Source of the DNA: Paraburkholderia sejongensis
Lineage (GTDB): Bacteria; Pseudomonadota; Gammaproteobacteria; Burkholderiales; Burkholderiaceae
Direction: 5' to 3'
Length of the DNA: 64,000 nucleotides
Assembly: GCF_020880815.1 (NCBI RefSeq)
Contig: NZ_JAJITD010000011.1
Location: 186,001 to 250,000 of the forward strand
Part shown: one piece after another, positions 52,472-61,811 of the stretch
Layout: every line of letters begins with the position of its first letter
How positions within the stretch are numbered: the stretch's first letter is position 1
The notes under the pieces: model-generated
What the model was told of the DNA's origin: nothing
The model's input: the letters and a program-made list of their open reading frames with translations, nothing else
The model's database searches: none
Made by a program: the position numbers and the translations under genes

Positions 52472-53278
52472 ATGACTGATCTCACCCATCGCGGCCAGAC
52501 GCTGCTGCAGGAACTCGACGGCTTCTCGGTCGAAATCGACGCGCAGCGCGAGCGCGCCGACATCATCCTGCATCGGCCGCCGTTCAACGTCATTTCGATG
52601 CACGCACGCGATCAGTTGCGCGCGGCGTTCGAAGCCCTCGACGAGGACGAGCGCGTGCGCGTGATCGTCGTGCGCGCGAACGGCGAGCATTTTTCGAGCG
52701 GCGGCGACATCAAGGGCTTTCTCGAAGCATCGCCCGAACACGTGTCGAAGCTCGCGTGGAATATCGCGGCACCCGCGCGCTGCTCGAAGCCGGTGATCGC
52801 GGCCAATCGCGGCTTCTGCTTCGGCGTGGGTTTCGAGTTGTCGCTCGCGTGCGATTTCCGGATCGTCACCGAGACGACGTTCTATGCGCTGCCGGAGCAG
52901 AAGCTCGGCCAGATTCCCGGCTCGGGCGGCTCGGCGCGTCTGCAGTCGATGGTCGGCATCGGCCGCACCAAAGACATCGTGATGCGCTCGCGCCGCATTC
53001 CGGGCAAGCAGGCGTACGAGTGGGGCATCGCGGTCGATTGCGTCGCGGACGCCGAACTGGAAGCGGCGACCGACGCGCTCGTCGATGAACTGCGCGCATT
53101 CTCGCCGCTCGCGCAACGCACGGCGAAGAAGCTCCTGAACGATTCGGAGGACGCGCCGTTGTCGATCGCGATCGAACTCGAAGGCCATTGCTATAGCCGT
53201 CTGCGCGCGTCGGACGATTTCCGCGAAGGCGTCGAAGCGTTCCATGGCAAGCGCAAGCCGGTGTTTCGCGGCAGCTGA
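52472..53278 (+). CDS. hmfE: Enoyl-CoA hydratase-fold enzyme, probable 2-oxoglutaroyl-CoA hydrolase
   Basis: 268 residues, 6 bp after hmfD. Crotonase fold: HRPPFNVISMHARDQL, oxyanion-hole segments GEHFSSGGDIKGF near residue 74 and NRGFCFGVGFELSLACDF near residue 111, and IPGSGGSARL. The usual crotonase Glu near position 144 is replaced by a Gly/Ser-rich loop, which suits a hydrolase. In the hmf pathway HmfE converts the ring-opened 2-oxoglutaroyl-CoA to 2-oxoglutarate and CoA. The generic call (crotonase family) is certain; the specific reaction is inferred from context. Confidence 0.8.
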   Translation: MTDLTHRGQTLLQELDGFSVEIDAQRERADIILHRPPFNVISMHARDQLRAAFEALDEDERVRVIVVRANGEHFSSGGDIKGFLEASPEHVSKLAWNIAAPARCSKPVIAANRGFCFGVGFELSLACDFRIVTETTFYALPEQKLGQIPGSGGSARLQSMVGIGRTKDIVMRSRRIPGKQAYEWGIAVDCVADAELEAATDALVDELRAFSPLAQRTAKKLLNDSEDAPLSIAIELEGHCYSRLRASDDFREGVEAFHGKRKPVFRGS

Positions 53279-53361
53279 TACCTGATCGAGCGACGAATTT
53301 TTCGACCTCGACAAGAGCGCGCATCCAACAAAGCGCGCCTGTGGCACACAAGGAGATGCAA

Positions 53362-54747
53362 ATGTCTGTAGCAGCGCAAGGCGGAGCCACCGTGCTTCCG
53401 GTCAATCAGCGGCAGGTCATGGGCGCGGTGATGGCGTCGTGCATGGGCTGGGCGCTCGATCTGTTCGACCTGTTCGTGTTGTTGTACGTCGCGCCGATCG
53501 TCGGGCGTCTGTTCTTCCCGTCCGAGCACGCGATGCTTTCGCTCGCCGCGGTCTACGCGTCGTTTGCGGTGACGCTATTGATGCGGCCGCTCGGCTCCGC
53601 GCTGTTCGGCTCTTACGCGGACCGTCACGGCCGCAAGGGCGCGATGATCGTCGCGGTGGTCGGCGTCGGCGTGTCGACGGCGGCCTTCGGCGCGCTGCCG
53701 ACGGTCGCGCAGGCGGGCATCGTCGCGCCAGTGTTGTTCCTGCTGCTGCGTCTCGTGCAGGGCGTGTTCGTCGGCGGCGTGGTCGCATCCACGCATACGA
53801 TCGGCACCGAATCGGTCGCGCCGAAGTATCGCGGCGCGGTGTCGGGGCTGATCGGCGGCGGCGGCGCGGGACTGGGCGCGCTGCTCGCGTCGATCACCTA
53901 TCTGGCGATGTCCGCGCTCTTTCCGGGCGCTGCATTCGAGGTATGGGGCTGGCGCTGCATGTTCTTCACCGGCATCCTGAGTTCGCTGCTCGGCCTGTTC
54001 GTGTTCAACAGTCTCGAAGAATCGCCGCTCTGGAAGAAGCTCGCCGCGGACAAGGCGGCGAAGGCCGCGAAGGCCGCCACCCAGCTGAAAAGCGCGACGG
54101 TCGAAGTGGCGCGCTCGCCGGTCCGCACGCTTTTCTCGCGTGAATATCGCAGCGTGCTGTTCGTCAATCTGCTGCTGACTATCGGCGGCGGCAGCGGCTA
54201 CTACCTCACCTCGGGCTATCTGCCGACCTTCCTCAAAGTCGTCAGTCATGCGCCGAACGGCGCCGCCGCCGGGATTCTGATGATCTGCAGCGTGGCCGTG
54301 GTGATCGCGTCCGTCGCGGCGGGGCACCTGAGCACGTTCATCGGCCGCAAGGGCGCGTTCATCTGGCTTGGCATCATCCGGCTGGTGGCGCTGCCGGCCC
54401 TGTTCCTGCTGCTGCCTACGGCGCAAAGCATCACGATGGTCGGCGTCTACGCGGTGCTGCTTTCCGCGCTCGGCAGCGCCGGCTACGCGCCCGTGCTGAT
54501 CTTCCTGAACGAACGCTTCCCGACCGCGATCCGCGCGACGGGCACGGGCCTTTCGTGGAATATCGGCTTCGCGATCGGCGGAATGATGCCGACCTTCGTG
54601 TCGCTCGTCGCGAAGGATGCGAGCCGGTTGCCGACGACGCTCGCGATCTTCGCCGGCGCGATCAGCGTGATCTTTCTGGTGGGCGCGTTCGTGGTGCCGG
54701 AGACGCTCGGCAAGCTCGACAACGGCGCGGCGCCCCATCCTTCCTGA
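53362..54747 (+). CDS. MFS transporter, probable furan-acid uptake carrier
   Basis: 461 residues from the ATG at 53362, with AGGAG six bases upstream; an ATG six bases earlier has no spacing. Twelve hydrophobic segments. SCMGWALDLFDLFVLLYVAPIVGRLFF is the aromatic-acid/metabolite:H+ symporter start, followed by RPLGSALFGSYADRHGRKGAM and TESVAPKYRGAVSGLIGGGGAGLG. Last gene of the operon, 83 bp after hmfE. C. basilensis has hmfT1/T2 carriers in the same setting. It ends 6 bp from the convergent LysR stop. Confidence 0.87.
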   Translation: MSVAAQGGATVLPVNQRQVMGAVMASCMGWALDLFDLFVLLYVAPIVGRLFFPSEHAMLSLAAVYASFAVTLLMRPLGSALFGSYADRHGRKGAMIVAVVGVGVSTAAFGALPTVAQAGIVAPVLFLLLRLVQGVFVGGVVASTHTIGTESVAPKYRGAVSGLIGGGGAGLGALLASITYLAMSALFPGAAFEVWGWRCMFFTGILSSLLGLFVFNSLEESPLWKKLAADKAAKAAKAATQLKSATVEVARSPVRTLFSREYRSVLFVNLLLTIGGGSGYYLTSGYLPTFLKVVSHAPNGAAAGILMICSVAVVIASVAAGHLSTFIGRKGAFIWLGIIRLVALPALFLLLPTAQSITMVGVYAVLLSALGSAGYAPVLIFLNERFPTAIRATGTGLSWNIGFAIGGMMPTFVSLVAKDASRLPTTLAIFAGAISVIFLVGAFVVPETLGKLDNGAAPHPS

Positions 54748-54753
54748 GCACGC

Positions 54754-55662
54754 TCATTCGAGCGATCCCGTGGTCACGCGCCGGATCTCCTCGGTGATGA
54801 TCGCGATCAACGCCTGGGCGGCCGGCCCGATCGGCCGCTTCGGATGCGTGACCTGAATGATGTGGCGCACGATCCGCGGCGACGCGATCGTGCATGCGCG
54901 CAAGCGCCCTTCGTCCACTTGCGCCTGCACGACGACGCGCGGCAGGATTGTCGCGACGTTGCTCTGCTCGACGAACTGCACGATGGTGCTGAGCAGATCG
55001 ATCTCGAACTTCGGCTTGATAACGACGTCGGCCGCCATCAGCGCGGCATCGAGCGCGCCTCGCAGGCCGTTGCGGCGCGTGGGCAACACGAATTCGATGC
55101 CCGACTGCCGCGTCAGATCGATCTCGTCGGGCAGCCTTGGTCCGTGCGCCACGCTCGTCACCAGCATCATTTCCTCGACGAGCAAAGGCTCTACGTGGAG
55201 CGTCAGCCGTCCGCGCGGCTTGTTGATGATGGCGGCATCGAGCCGGCCGGATTCGACAGCGTCGATCAGTTGCGCGCTGAAGCCATCGGCGACGGAGACT
55301 TCGACTTGCGGGAAAAGCGCATCGAAGCGGGCCAACGATTCCGGCAATACGCTCTGCGCCTCCGACGACACCATCCCCAACGACACGCGGCCCGTCACGA
55401 TGACATCGCGACGGCTCAGGTGCTCGCGCGCGTGATCGATGTCGCGCATGATCGGCGTGTAAAGGCGGTACATCAAGCGCGCAGCTTCGGTCGGCGCCAT
55501 GCCGTGCGGCCCACGCTCGAAGAGCTTCTGTCGAATCTCCGTTTCGAGCTTGGCGATCTGCATGCTGAGCGCCGGTTGCGCGATATTGAGCCGCCTGGCG
55601 GCGCGGGTGACCGTGCCTTCTTCGAACAGCGCGATGAAGTACTGGATCTGCTTCAGTTCCAT
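54754..55662 (-). CDS. LysR-family regulator, second candidate HmfR
   Basis: 302 residues. MELKQIQYFIALFEEGTVTRAARRLNIAQPALSMQIAKLE is the winged HTH, and the effector domain follows. Very similar to the LysR at 43174 throughout, including AINKPRGRL-like and PTRRNGLRGALD segments, so it is a duplicate or close paralogue. It faces the operon's last gene tail to tail. Upstream on its 5' side, 98 bp away, is the end of an ABC ATPase gene. Confidence 0.9.
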   Translation of the reverse strand: MELKQIQYFIALFEEGTVTRAARRLNIAQPALSMQIAKLETEIRQKLFERGPHGMAPTEAARLMYRLYTPIMRDIDHAREHLSRRDVIVTGRVSLGMVSSEAQSVLPESLARFDALFPQVEVSVADGFSAQLIDAVESGRLDAAIINKPRGRLTLHVEPLLVEEMMLVTSVAHGPRLPDEIDLTRQSGIEFVLPTRRNGLRGALDAALMAADVVIKPKFEIDLLSTIVQFVEQSNVATILPRVVVQAQVDEGRLRACTIASPRIVRHIIQVTHPKRPIGPAAQALIAIITEEIRRVTTGSLE

Positions 55663-55760
55663 GGGACAGGGGGTACGGGACGGGGCCGAAGAAGATAGTA
55701 CCGCGCACCGTCGTTCGTAAGGTGGCAGTCGTATCGCCGACCCGCCCAGGCGTAGCAGCC

Positions 55761-56501
55761 CTACGAGGCCGTCTCGGCGGCCAGTGCCCCGCCGAGATAG
55801 GCATCGCGGATGCGCTGATCGCCAAGCAGACTGTGCGCGTCGCCCGAAAGGACCACGCGCCCCGTCTGCAGCACATAGCCGCGATGCGCGATCTGCAGCG
55901 CGAGGCTGGCATTCTGCTCGACCATGAAAAAAGTCACGCCCTGCTGATTGATCTCGCGGATCAGCTCGAGCACCTTGTCGACATAGAGCGGGGAAAGACC
56001 CATGGTCGGCTCGTCCATGCAGACCAGCGACGGCCGGCTCATCAGCGCTCGCGCCATCGCCAGCATCTGTTGCTCGCCGCCCGACAGGGTGCCCGCGCGC
56101 TGCGCGAGCCGCTCCTTGACGCGCGGAAACAGCTCCAGCATCCGTGCGTAATCCGCCGCGACGCCGTCGCGGTCACGTCGCGAGAAAGCGCCCATCAGCA
56201 GGTTTTCGCGCACTGTCATATCGCCGAACAGACGGCGTGCTTCCGGCACTGACGCAATGCCGCGCCGGATGATCTGCGCGGTGGGCAGTCCCTTGATGGA
56301 CGCACCTTCGAACAACACGTCTCCCGCGCGCGGCTTGTGCAGTCCGAGGATGACTTTCATCGTGGTCGATTTGCCGCTTGCGTTGCCGCCCAGCAGGCAG
56401 ACGATCTCGCCGCGCGGCACGGCGATATCGAGGCCGAAATGCACCTGGCTTTGAGCGTAGAAAGTGTCGATGCTGTCCAGCTTCAGCAAAATATCCGTCA
56501 T
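55761..56501 (-). CDS. Branched-chain-type ABC transporter ATPase (LivF-like)
   Basis: 246 residues from the ATG at 56501 (MTDILLKLD). Walker A GGNASGKST near residue 37, ABC signature LSGGEQQML near residue 137, Walker B LVCMDEP, switch His in FMVEQN region. LivF-type ATPases pair with a LivG-type partner and a LivHM permease in HAAT importers. It is the last gene of a four-gene operon (substrate-binding protein, fused permease, LivG-like, LivF-like). The imported solute is unknown; proximity to the furan operon is suggestive only. Confidence 0.9.
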   Translation of the reverse strand: MTDILLKLDSIDTFYAQSQVHFGLDIAVPRGEIVCLLGGNASGKSTTMKVILGLHKPRAGDVLFEGASIKGLPTAQIIRRGIASVPEARRLFGDMTVRENLLMGAFSRRDRDGVAADYARMLELFPRVKERLAQRAGTLSGGEQQMLAMARALMSRPSLVCMDEPTMGLSPLYVDKVLELIREINQQGVTFFMVEQNASLALQIAHRGYVLQTGRVVLSGDAHSLLGDQRIRDAYLGGALAAETAS

Positions 56502-56544
56502 CGTGCGACTCGCGTAAGGCAGTTCTTCTCTCGCATGAAATGGC

Positions 56545-57417
56545 TCACGCGGCAACCGGCGCGACGTGGCCCGTCTGCTGCCCGACATGCCGATGCCCGA
56601 GATAGGCCTCGATCACGCGCGGGTTGTTGCGCACTTCGTCGGGCAGGCCCGTGGCGATTTTCTTGCCGTCGTCCAGCACGATCACGCGGTCCGACAGACG
56701 CATCACGAGGTCCAGCTTGTGCTCGATCAGCAGGATCGTCAGACCTTCGCGCTTGAGTTGAAGGATCAGTTCGAGCATCTCCGCGGTTTCGGATTCGTTC
56801 ATCCCGGCTGTCGGTTCATCCAGCAACAGGATGCGCGGACGCAGCATCAGCCCGCGGGCGATCTCGACGCGTCGCCGGTTTGCGTACGAGAGACTGTGCG
56901 CCGGTGCATCGATGCGTGGCGTGAGCCGCGTTCCGAAGCGTGCCAGCAAGGCCTTTGCTTCGTCGCGCAACTGTTCGTCTTCGTGGCGCAGCCGCGCGCC
57001 CGGCACGAGCGCGCGATACACCTCGATCAGCGCGCCCACCAGCGGCAAGCCGCGCCGCGTAATGGCAAGCCGCGCATGCGCGCCGATCAGCACGTTGTCC
57101 AGCACGCTCAGATTGCCGAACACGCGGCCGTGCTGGAAGGTTCGCGCCACGCCGCGCTGCGCCAATGCCTCGGGCTCGAAGCCTGTGACGTCTTCGCCGT
57201 CGAAACGCACGATGCCGTCGTCCGGCTTGTCCGTGCCCGCGAGCAGATTGAAGAGCGTCGACTTGCCGGCCCCGTTCGGTCCGATCACGCTCACGCATTC
57301 GCCCCCGGCGACGGACAGACTGACCTGATCAACCGCGGTCAGGCCGTCGAAACGCCGCGTCACGTGACGCACGTCGAACAGGATGCCGGGCGCTGCCTGG
57401 CTGTTCCGGATGGTCAT
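56545..57417 (-). CDS. Branched-chain-type ABC transporter ATPase (LivG-like)
   Basis: 290 residues from the ATG at 57417, with GAGGAGA five bases upstream. Walker A GPNGAGKST near residue 49, signature LSYANRRRVEIARGL near residue 180 (LivG-type, with YANRR instead of GGQQR), and Walker B ILLLDEPTAGMNESE. Follows the fused permease by 10 bp and precedes the LivF-like gene by 43 bp. Confidence 0.9.
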   Translation of the reverse strand: MTIRNSQAAPGILFDVRHVTRRFDGLTAVDQVSLSVAGGECVSVIGPNGAGKSTLFNLLAGTDKPDDGIVRFDGEDVTGFEPEALAQRGVARTFQHGRVFGNLSVLDNVLIGAHARLAITRRGLPLVGALIEVYRALVPGARLRHEDEQLRDEAKALLARFGTRLTPRIDAPAHSLSYANRRRVEIARGLMLRPRILLLDEPTAGMNESETAEMLELILQLKREGLTILLIEHKLDLVMRLSDRVIVLDDGKKIATGLPDEVRNNPRVIEAYLGHRHVGQQTGHVAPVAA

Positions 57418-57427
57418 CGTTATCTCC

Positions 57428-59251
57428 TCAGACGGCACCGAACAGGCCTTGGGGCCGGAAGCGCACCAGCAACAGCAACACCACGCCATATACGAGCATG
57501 CGGTAGTCGGCGGCGAATCGGAACAGTTCCGGCAGGCCCACCAGCGCGACAGCGCCCATGATCGAACCCGCCACGTTGCCGAGACCACCCAGTATGACCA
57601 TCGTCAGGCCGAGAATCGACACCTGTGAATCGAAGGTCTGGTAGTTGATGTAGCTGTACAGATGCGCGGCAATCCCACCGCCGATACCCGCTGCAAATCC
57701 GCCGCATGCGAACGCGATGGCCTTGTAGCGGTTCGGCCGCACGCCATACGCACGCGCGGCCACGTCGTCTTCACGAATGGCGCGCCACGTGCGGCCCAGA
57801 TGCGAGTGCAGCAACCTCAGTTGGAGCGCGGCAAGCACCGCGAGCACGGCGAGCGTGAACCAGTACACCGACCGCGCGCCCGACAGTTGCCAGCCGAACA
57901 ACGACAGCGGCGCGATCCCCGTCACGCCGATCGGCCCGCGCGTCACGCTGTCCCAGTTCAGGATCACGAGCCCGACGATCTCGCCGATACCGAGCGTCGC
58001 GATCGATACATAGTGCCCCCGCAGCCGGAACGACGGATAGATCAGCAACGTGCCGATCACGGCCGTGATCGCGCCTGCCAGCAGTATCGTCAGCGCGGGC
58101 GACCAGCCCAGATCGACCGACAGCAGCGCGGACGCATACGCGCCGATCAGCAGCAGCGCGGCATGACCCAGCGATATCTGCCCGACCGTGCCCGCCACGA
58201 GTGTCAGGCTCAGCGCGAGCAGCCCGAAGATCCAGCCGTTCGTGAGCGTCTGCAGCAGATAGGGAAACGGCGCAACCAGCGGCAGCACGAACGCGGCCAC
58301 AAGCAGCAGGCCGAGCACACGCGGCGAAATGCGCACTGCTTTGGCGTGTGACGAAAACGTGCCCGTCAGAGGCTCTGGCGGCAGCCGGCGTCTGGCACTG
58401 AAGAGTCCATTGGGACGCCACACCAGAAACAGCAGCAACAGCACGAACGCAAACAGATCCCGATAACTGGTCCCGAACAACGCTACACCATAGCTTTCGA
58501 CGAGCCCCAGCAGGAGGCTTCCGGCGATCGCGCCGGGCACGTTGCCCAACCCGCCGATCAGCAGCGCCACAACGCCTTTGAGCGTGGCCTGAAAACCCAT
58601 CGCCGGATCGATGCTGTTGTAGTACATGCCGACCAGCAAGCCGCTCAGTCCTCCCAGGCCGCATGCAATCGCGAACACGGTGCGGTTCACCGCGTGCACG
58701 TTCACCCCCATCTGCTGCGCGGCGTCGCGGTCCTGTGCAGTCGCCCGCACCGCCCAGCCCAGCCGCGTGAAACGCAGGAATGCGTACAGCACGGCAGCCG
58801 CGCCGATGCCGATCGCGGCGATCAGCACGTCGAGCGAACTGAGCGTCGCGCCGCCGAGCGCCACCGTCCATTGCGGCAGAGACCCCGGCACCGGACGCGG
58901 GTCCGGTCCGAACACAATCTGCGCAAGCTGATCGAGCACGAAGCTGATGCCGATCGTCGCGAGCAGCGGCGCGATACGCGCCGCGCCCTGCAATGGCCGC
59001 AAGCCGATCCGTTCGATCACGACGCCGAGCAGCGCGCAGCCGGCGATAGTCGCAACGAGAGCGACGGGCAGCGGCAAACCGAGCCGCGCGAGGCACAACC
59101 AGCCGATGAAACCGCCGACCATGTACACCGAGCCGTGCGCAAAATTGATCAGATGCGACACGCCGAAAATCAGCGCCAGCCCGACCGCGAGCAACGCATA
59201 GATGTTTCCGACGATCAGCCCGTTGATCGTGTAATCGAACCACGCCGCCAT
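57428..59251 (-). CDS. Fused LivH-LivM ABC permease
   Basis: 607 residues, the sum of two normal HAAT permeases. Residues about 1-290 are LivH-like (NGLIVGNIYALLAVGLALIFGVSHLINFAHGSVYMVGG) and end near VWRPNGLF. Residues about 300-607 are LivM-like (LTNGWIFGLLALSLTLVAGTVGQISLGHAALLLIGAY, then AYGVRPNRYKAIAFACGGFAAG) and end with RPQGLFGAV. About 16-18 membrane segments. Normally these are two genes; the fusion fixes a 1:1 ratio. Cotranscribed with the binding protein (25-bp gap) and the ATPases. Confidence 0.92.
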   Translation of the reverse strand: MAAWFDYTINGLIVGNIYALLAVGLALIFGVSHLINFAHGSVYMVGGFIGWLCLARLGLPLPVALVATIAGCALLGVVIERIGLRPLQGAARIAPLLATIGISFVLDQLAQIVFGPDPRPVPGSLPQWTVALGGATLSSLDVLIAAIGIGAAAVLYAFLRFTRLGWAVRATAQDRDAAQQMGVNVHAVNRTVFAIACGLGGLSGLLVGMYYNSIDPAMGFQATLKGVVALLIGGLGNVPGAIAGSLLLGLVESYGVALFGTSYRDLFAFVLLLLFLVWRPNGLFSARRRLPPEPLTGTFSSHAKAVRISPRVLGLLLVAAFVLPLVAPFPYLLQTLTNGWIFGLLALSLTLVAGTVGQISLGHAALLLIGAYASALLSVDLGWSPALTILLAGAITAVIGTLLIYPSFRLRGHYVSIATLGIGEIVGLVILNWDSVTRGPIGVTGIAPLSLFGWQLSGARSVYWFTLAVLAVLAALQLRLLHSHLGRTWRAIREDDVAARAYGVRPNRYKAIAFACGGFAAGIGGGIAAHLYSYINYQTFDSQVSILGLTMVILGGLGNVAGSIMGAVALVGLPELFRFAADYRMLVYGVVLLLLVRFRPQGLFGAV

Positions 59252-59276
59252 AGCTTCAGTCCTGTGCGATTCCGGT

Positions 59277-60470
59277 TCACTGCGCGCGCGGCGCGCCCTT
59301 GCCGTCCCACAGCGCGAACTTGCCGTCCTTGACGACGAGATCGAGGTTCTTTGCGCCGGCCACGCGCCGCGTCTGCGGATCGAAGCGGAAGCTGCCGAAG
59401 ATCACGCTCGGCACGTTGTCGATTTTCGCGAAGCCATCGTGCACCGCGCTTCGGGTCGGGCCGTAGCGGCGGATCACTTCGGCGGACAATGTCATCGCGT
59501 CATACGCGCGCGCTGCGAACGTATCGGGCTCGGCATTGTATTTCGCACGATAGCGCTGCACGAAGCTCTGCACTTCGGGGCGCGGATCGCCGGGGAAGAA
59601 ATTCGACTCCGTGTAGACGCCGTTCACCGCGTCGCCTCCCAGGTCGAGAAACTTCGGCGAGTAAACCGAGCCGACGGCCGCGATCGGTTCGCGCACGCCG
59701 GAAGCGCGCGCCTGGCGCACGATCTGCGCGCCGTCCGAGTAGTACGAGATCAACACCAGCGAATCCGGCGATGCGCTCTTCACGCGCGTCAGTGTGGCGC
59801 GAAAGTCCTTTTCGTTCGGCTGATATCCCTCCGCCGCGACGACCTGCGCGCCTTTTTCCACCGCTGCCCTTGCGAAGATGTCCTTGCTCGTGCGGCCCCA
59901 GTCGGTATTCAGGTAGAGCACTGCGATCTTCCTGAAGCCCAGACCCTTCGTCACGTAGTTCGCGAGCAGCGGCTGTTCTTCGGCCTGGCTGATCGCCGTG
60001 CTCCACATATAGTCGCCGCCCTTGGTGAAGTCAGGGTGCGAATTCGTGAAGCCGAATTGCACCAGACCCGCGCGCTGATAGATCGGCGAGGCGGCCATCG
60101 AAGCGCCGCTCGACAAATCGCCCAGTTCGAGCAGGATGCGCTTGTCGTCAACGAACTTCTGCGCGATCGCCACGGCCTGACGCGGGTCGCTGCGGCTATC
60201 CTCGAAGTCGTAATTGAGCGGATGCCCGTTGATGCCGCCGTTTGCATTGATCTGCTCGAGCGCGAGATCGAAGCCCCGCTTCCATTGCTCGCCGTACTGC
60301 GCGTCCTGGCCGCTCAGCGGCCCCGTCACGCCAACCCAGTAGGGATCGCTTGCGGCATGCGCGGTGCTCGTGTTCATCAACGGCAATACACATGCAACGC
60401 CGAGCGCCATTACTCCCGCGATACGGCCCAATGCCACACGGCGCTTTCCCCTCTTCTGCTCTTTTGACAT
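59277..60470 (-). CDS. Periplasmic substrate-binding protein (LivK-like, HAAT family)
   Basis: 397 residues with an Arg/Lys-rich Sec signal peptide (RIAGVMALGVACVLPLMNTSTAHA, cleavage near residue 39-40). The mature domain starts YWVGVTGPLSGQDAQYGEQWKRGFDLALEQINANGG, the periplasmic-binding type I fold of branched-chain amino acid and aromatic-acid importers. KDIFARAAVEKGAQVVAAEGYQPNEKDF is a typical hinge region. First gene of the four-gene operon. The bound ligand cannot be read from sequence. Confidence 0.92.
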   Translation of the reverse strand: MSKEQKRGKRRVALGRIAGVMALGVACVLPLMNTSTAHAASDPYWVGVTGPLSGQDAQYGEQWKRGFDLALEQINANGGINGHPLNYDFEDSRSDPRQAVAIAQKFVDDKRILLELGDLSSGASMAASPIYQRAGLVQFGFTNSHPDFTKGGDYMWSTAISQAEEQPLLANYVTKGLGFRKIAVLYLNTDWGRTSKDIFARAAVEKGAQVVAAEGYQPNEKDFRATLTRVKSASPDSLVLISYYSDGAQIVRQARASGVREPIAAVGSVYSPKFLDLGGDAVNGVYTESNFFPGDPRPEVQSFVQRYRAKYNAEPDTFAARAYDAMTLSAEVIRRYGPTRSAVHDGFAKIDNVPSVIFGSFRFDPQTRRVAGAKNLDLVVKDGKFALWDGKGAPRAQ

Positions 60471-60809
60471 GTCGATCTCGCGCTATCAGATGATGTTGTT
60501 GCGATGTAACCATGTCGGAAAGAAGCGAACCAAACAACATAAGCGTCAATCGTTATGTGTTTTTCAGTGGAATGCTTATCTATTGCTGCGCGAAGCGTCA
60601 TCGTGACGCTCGGAAGATCGCTGCCGTGGGGCCGCGACGCACCGCGCGACAAGGCTTTGCCGCTCCCGCACTGCGTTTTATTTTGAATCCCATCGGACTC
60701 GAGCCCGCCCTGCTTTTGGTCATCCTGTTCTTTTGAAAGCCGAATTTATTATAAGAACCACGCATGCAAGCGCTCCTACAATGCATCCACCACATGAACG
60801 GAATCGCGT
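60471..60809. other. 339-bp divergent promoter region
   Basis: Between the ABC operon and the LysR-FMO operon. Contains the imperfect repeat ACATAA-N10-TTATGT (60537-60558) and an AT-rich stretch (about 60737-60752) before the LysR start. Either could bind the LysR protein. No gene seen. Confidence 0.45.
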
Positions 60810-61811
60810 ATGGAGTTGCATCAACTCGAAGCATTCTCGGCCGTGATGTCGGCGGGCAGCGTGACCGGAGCCGCGCGGTTGCTTGGAAGATCGCAGCCCG
60901 GGGTATCGCGCATGATCCAGGATCTCGAACAGGAGATCGACTATCCGCTATTCGATCGCAAAGGGCCGCGCGTCACGCCGACAGAGCGCGCATTTCTGCT
61001 GTACGCGGAAGTCGAACGCATGCTCGTCGGTCTCGAGCGGATTCGCGCCAGTGCGCTTTCCATCGGGCGAGACGAGGCGCCGCCGTTAAGGATCGCCGCC
61101 ACGCCCGCGCTCGCGGCCGCGCTGGTGCCGCGCGCCATCTCGACAATCGAACCCGATGCCGCGGCGCGCGAAACCCAGTTGCGCAGCGCGTCCGCCGAGC
61201 AGGTGGTCCAAGCGCTGCTGTCGCGTTCGGTGGATGTCGGCATCGCCACCCTGCCGCTGGAGCATGCCGCGCTCGACCTGCACTATCTGATCGAAGCGCC
61301 CTGCGTGGCGGTAGTCAGCGACGACGATCCGCTGGCCGACGCGCCTGTCATTTCTCTGCACGATCTGACAGCGCGCAAGATTGCGACGGTCGCCAACCGC
61401 TACCGGTTGCGCCGCCGGATCGACGCTGGATTCGACGCGGCCGGGCTCGTCGCGACGGTGGCATTCGAGAGCAACGCGTCGCTCAACGCCGTGATGGCCG
61501 CGCAGGCAGGACTCGCGGTGGCGGTGGTGGATCCCGCCACGGCCTTCGGTACGCCGGTCCGGGGGGTCGTCGTGCGGCCGATCGACACGAATATCCCGTT
61601 CTACTATGGCGTGGTCACGGCTGCGGGCAAGCCCGTCACGCCCGCGATGCACGCATTGATCGAAGCAATCGACCGGGTCTCGCACGAACTGCTGCCGGGT
61701 GCGCTGCGTCATCCGGCAGCACAGCATGATGCGTTGCTGTCGCGTCCCGCTCACCGCGATGCGGCGAGCAGCAAACGCACTATCCGCAAATCCACGGGAG
61801 CCACCGCATGA
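60810..61811 (+). CDS. LysR-family regulator, first gene of the FMO operon
   Basis: 333 residues. HTH MELHQLEAFSAVMSAGSVTGAARLLGRSQPGVSRMIQDLEQEI with a good LysR N-terminal pattern. Effector domain about 95-300. Unusually, it is translationally coupled to the gene it precedes (ATGA with the FMO-like gene), so regulator and enzyme are made together. Divergent from the ABC operon, which it may also control. The C-terminal tail of about 40 residues is Arg/Ser-rich. Confidence 0.9.
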   Translation: MELHQLEAFSAVMSAGSVTGAARLLGRSQPGVSRMIQDLEQEIDYPLFDRKGPRVTPTERAFLLYAEVERMLVGLERIRASALSIGRDEAPPLRIAATPALAAALVPRAISTIEPDAAARETQLRSASAEQVVQALLSRSVDVGIATLPLEHAALDLHYLIEAPCVAVVSDDDPLADAPVISLHDLTARKIATVANRYRLRRRIDAGFDAAGLVATVAFESNASLNAVMAAQAGLAVAVVDPATAFGTPVRGVVVRPIDTNIPFYYGVVTAAGKPVTPAMHALIEAIDRVSHELLPGALRHPAAQHDALLSRPAHRDAASSKRTIRKSTGATA

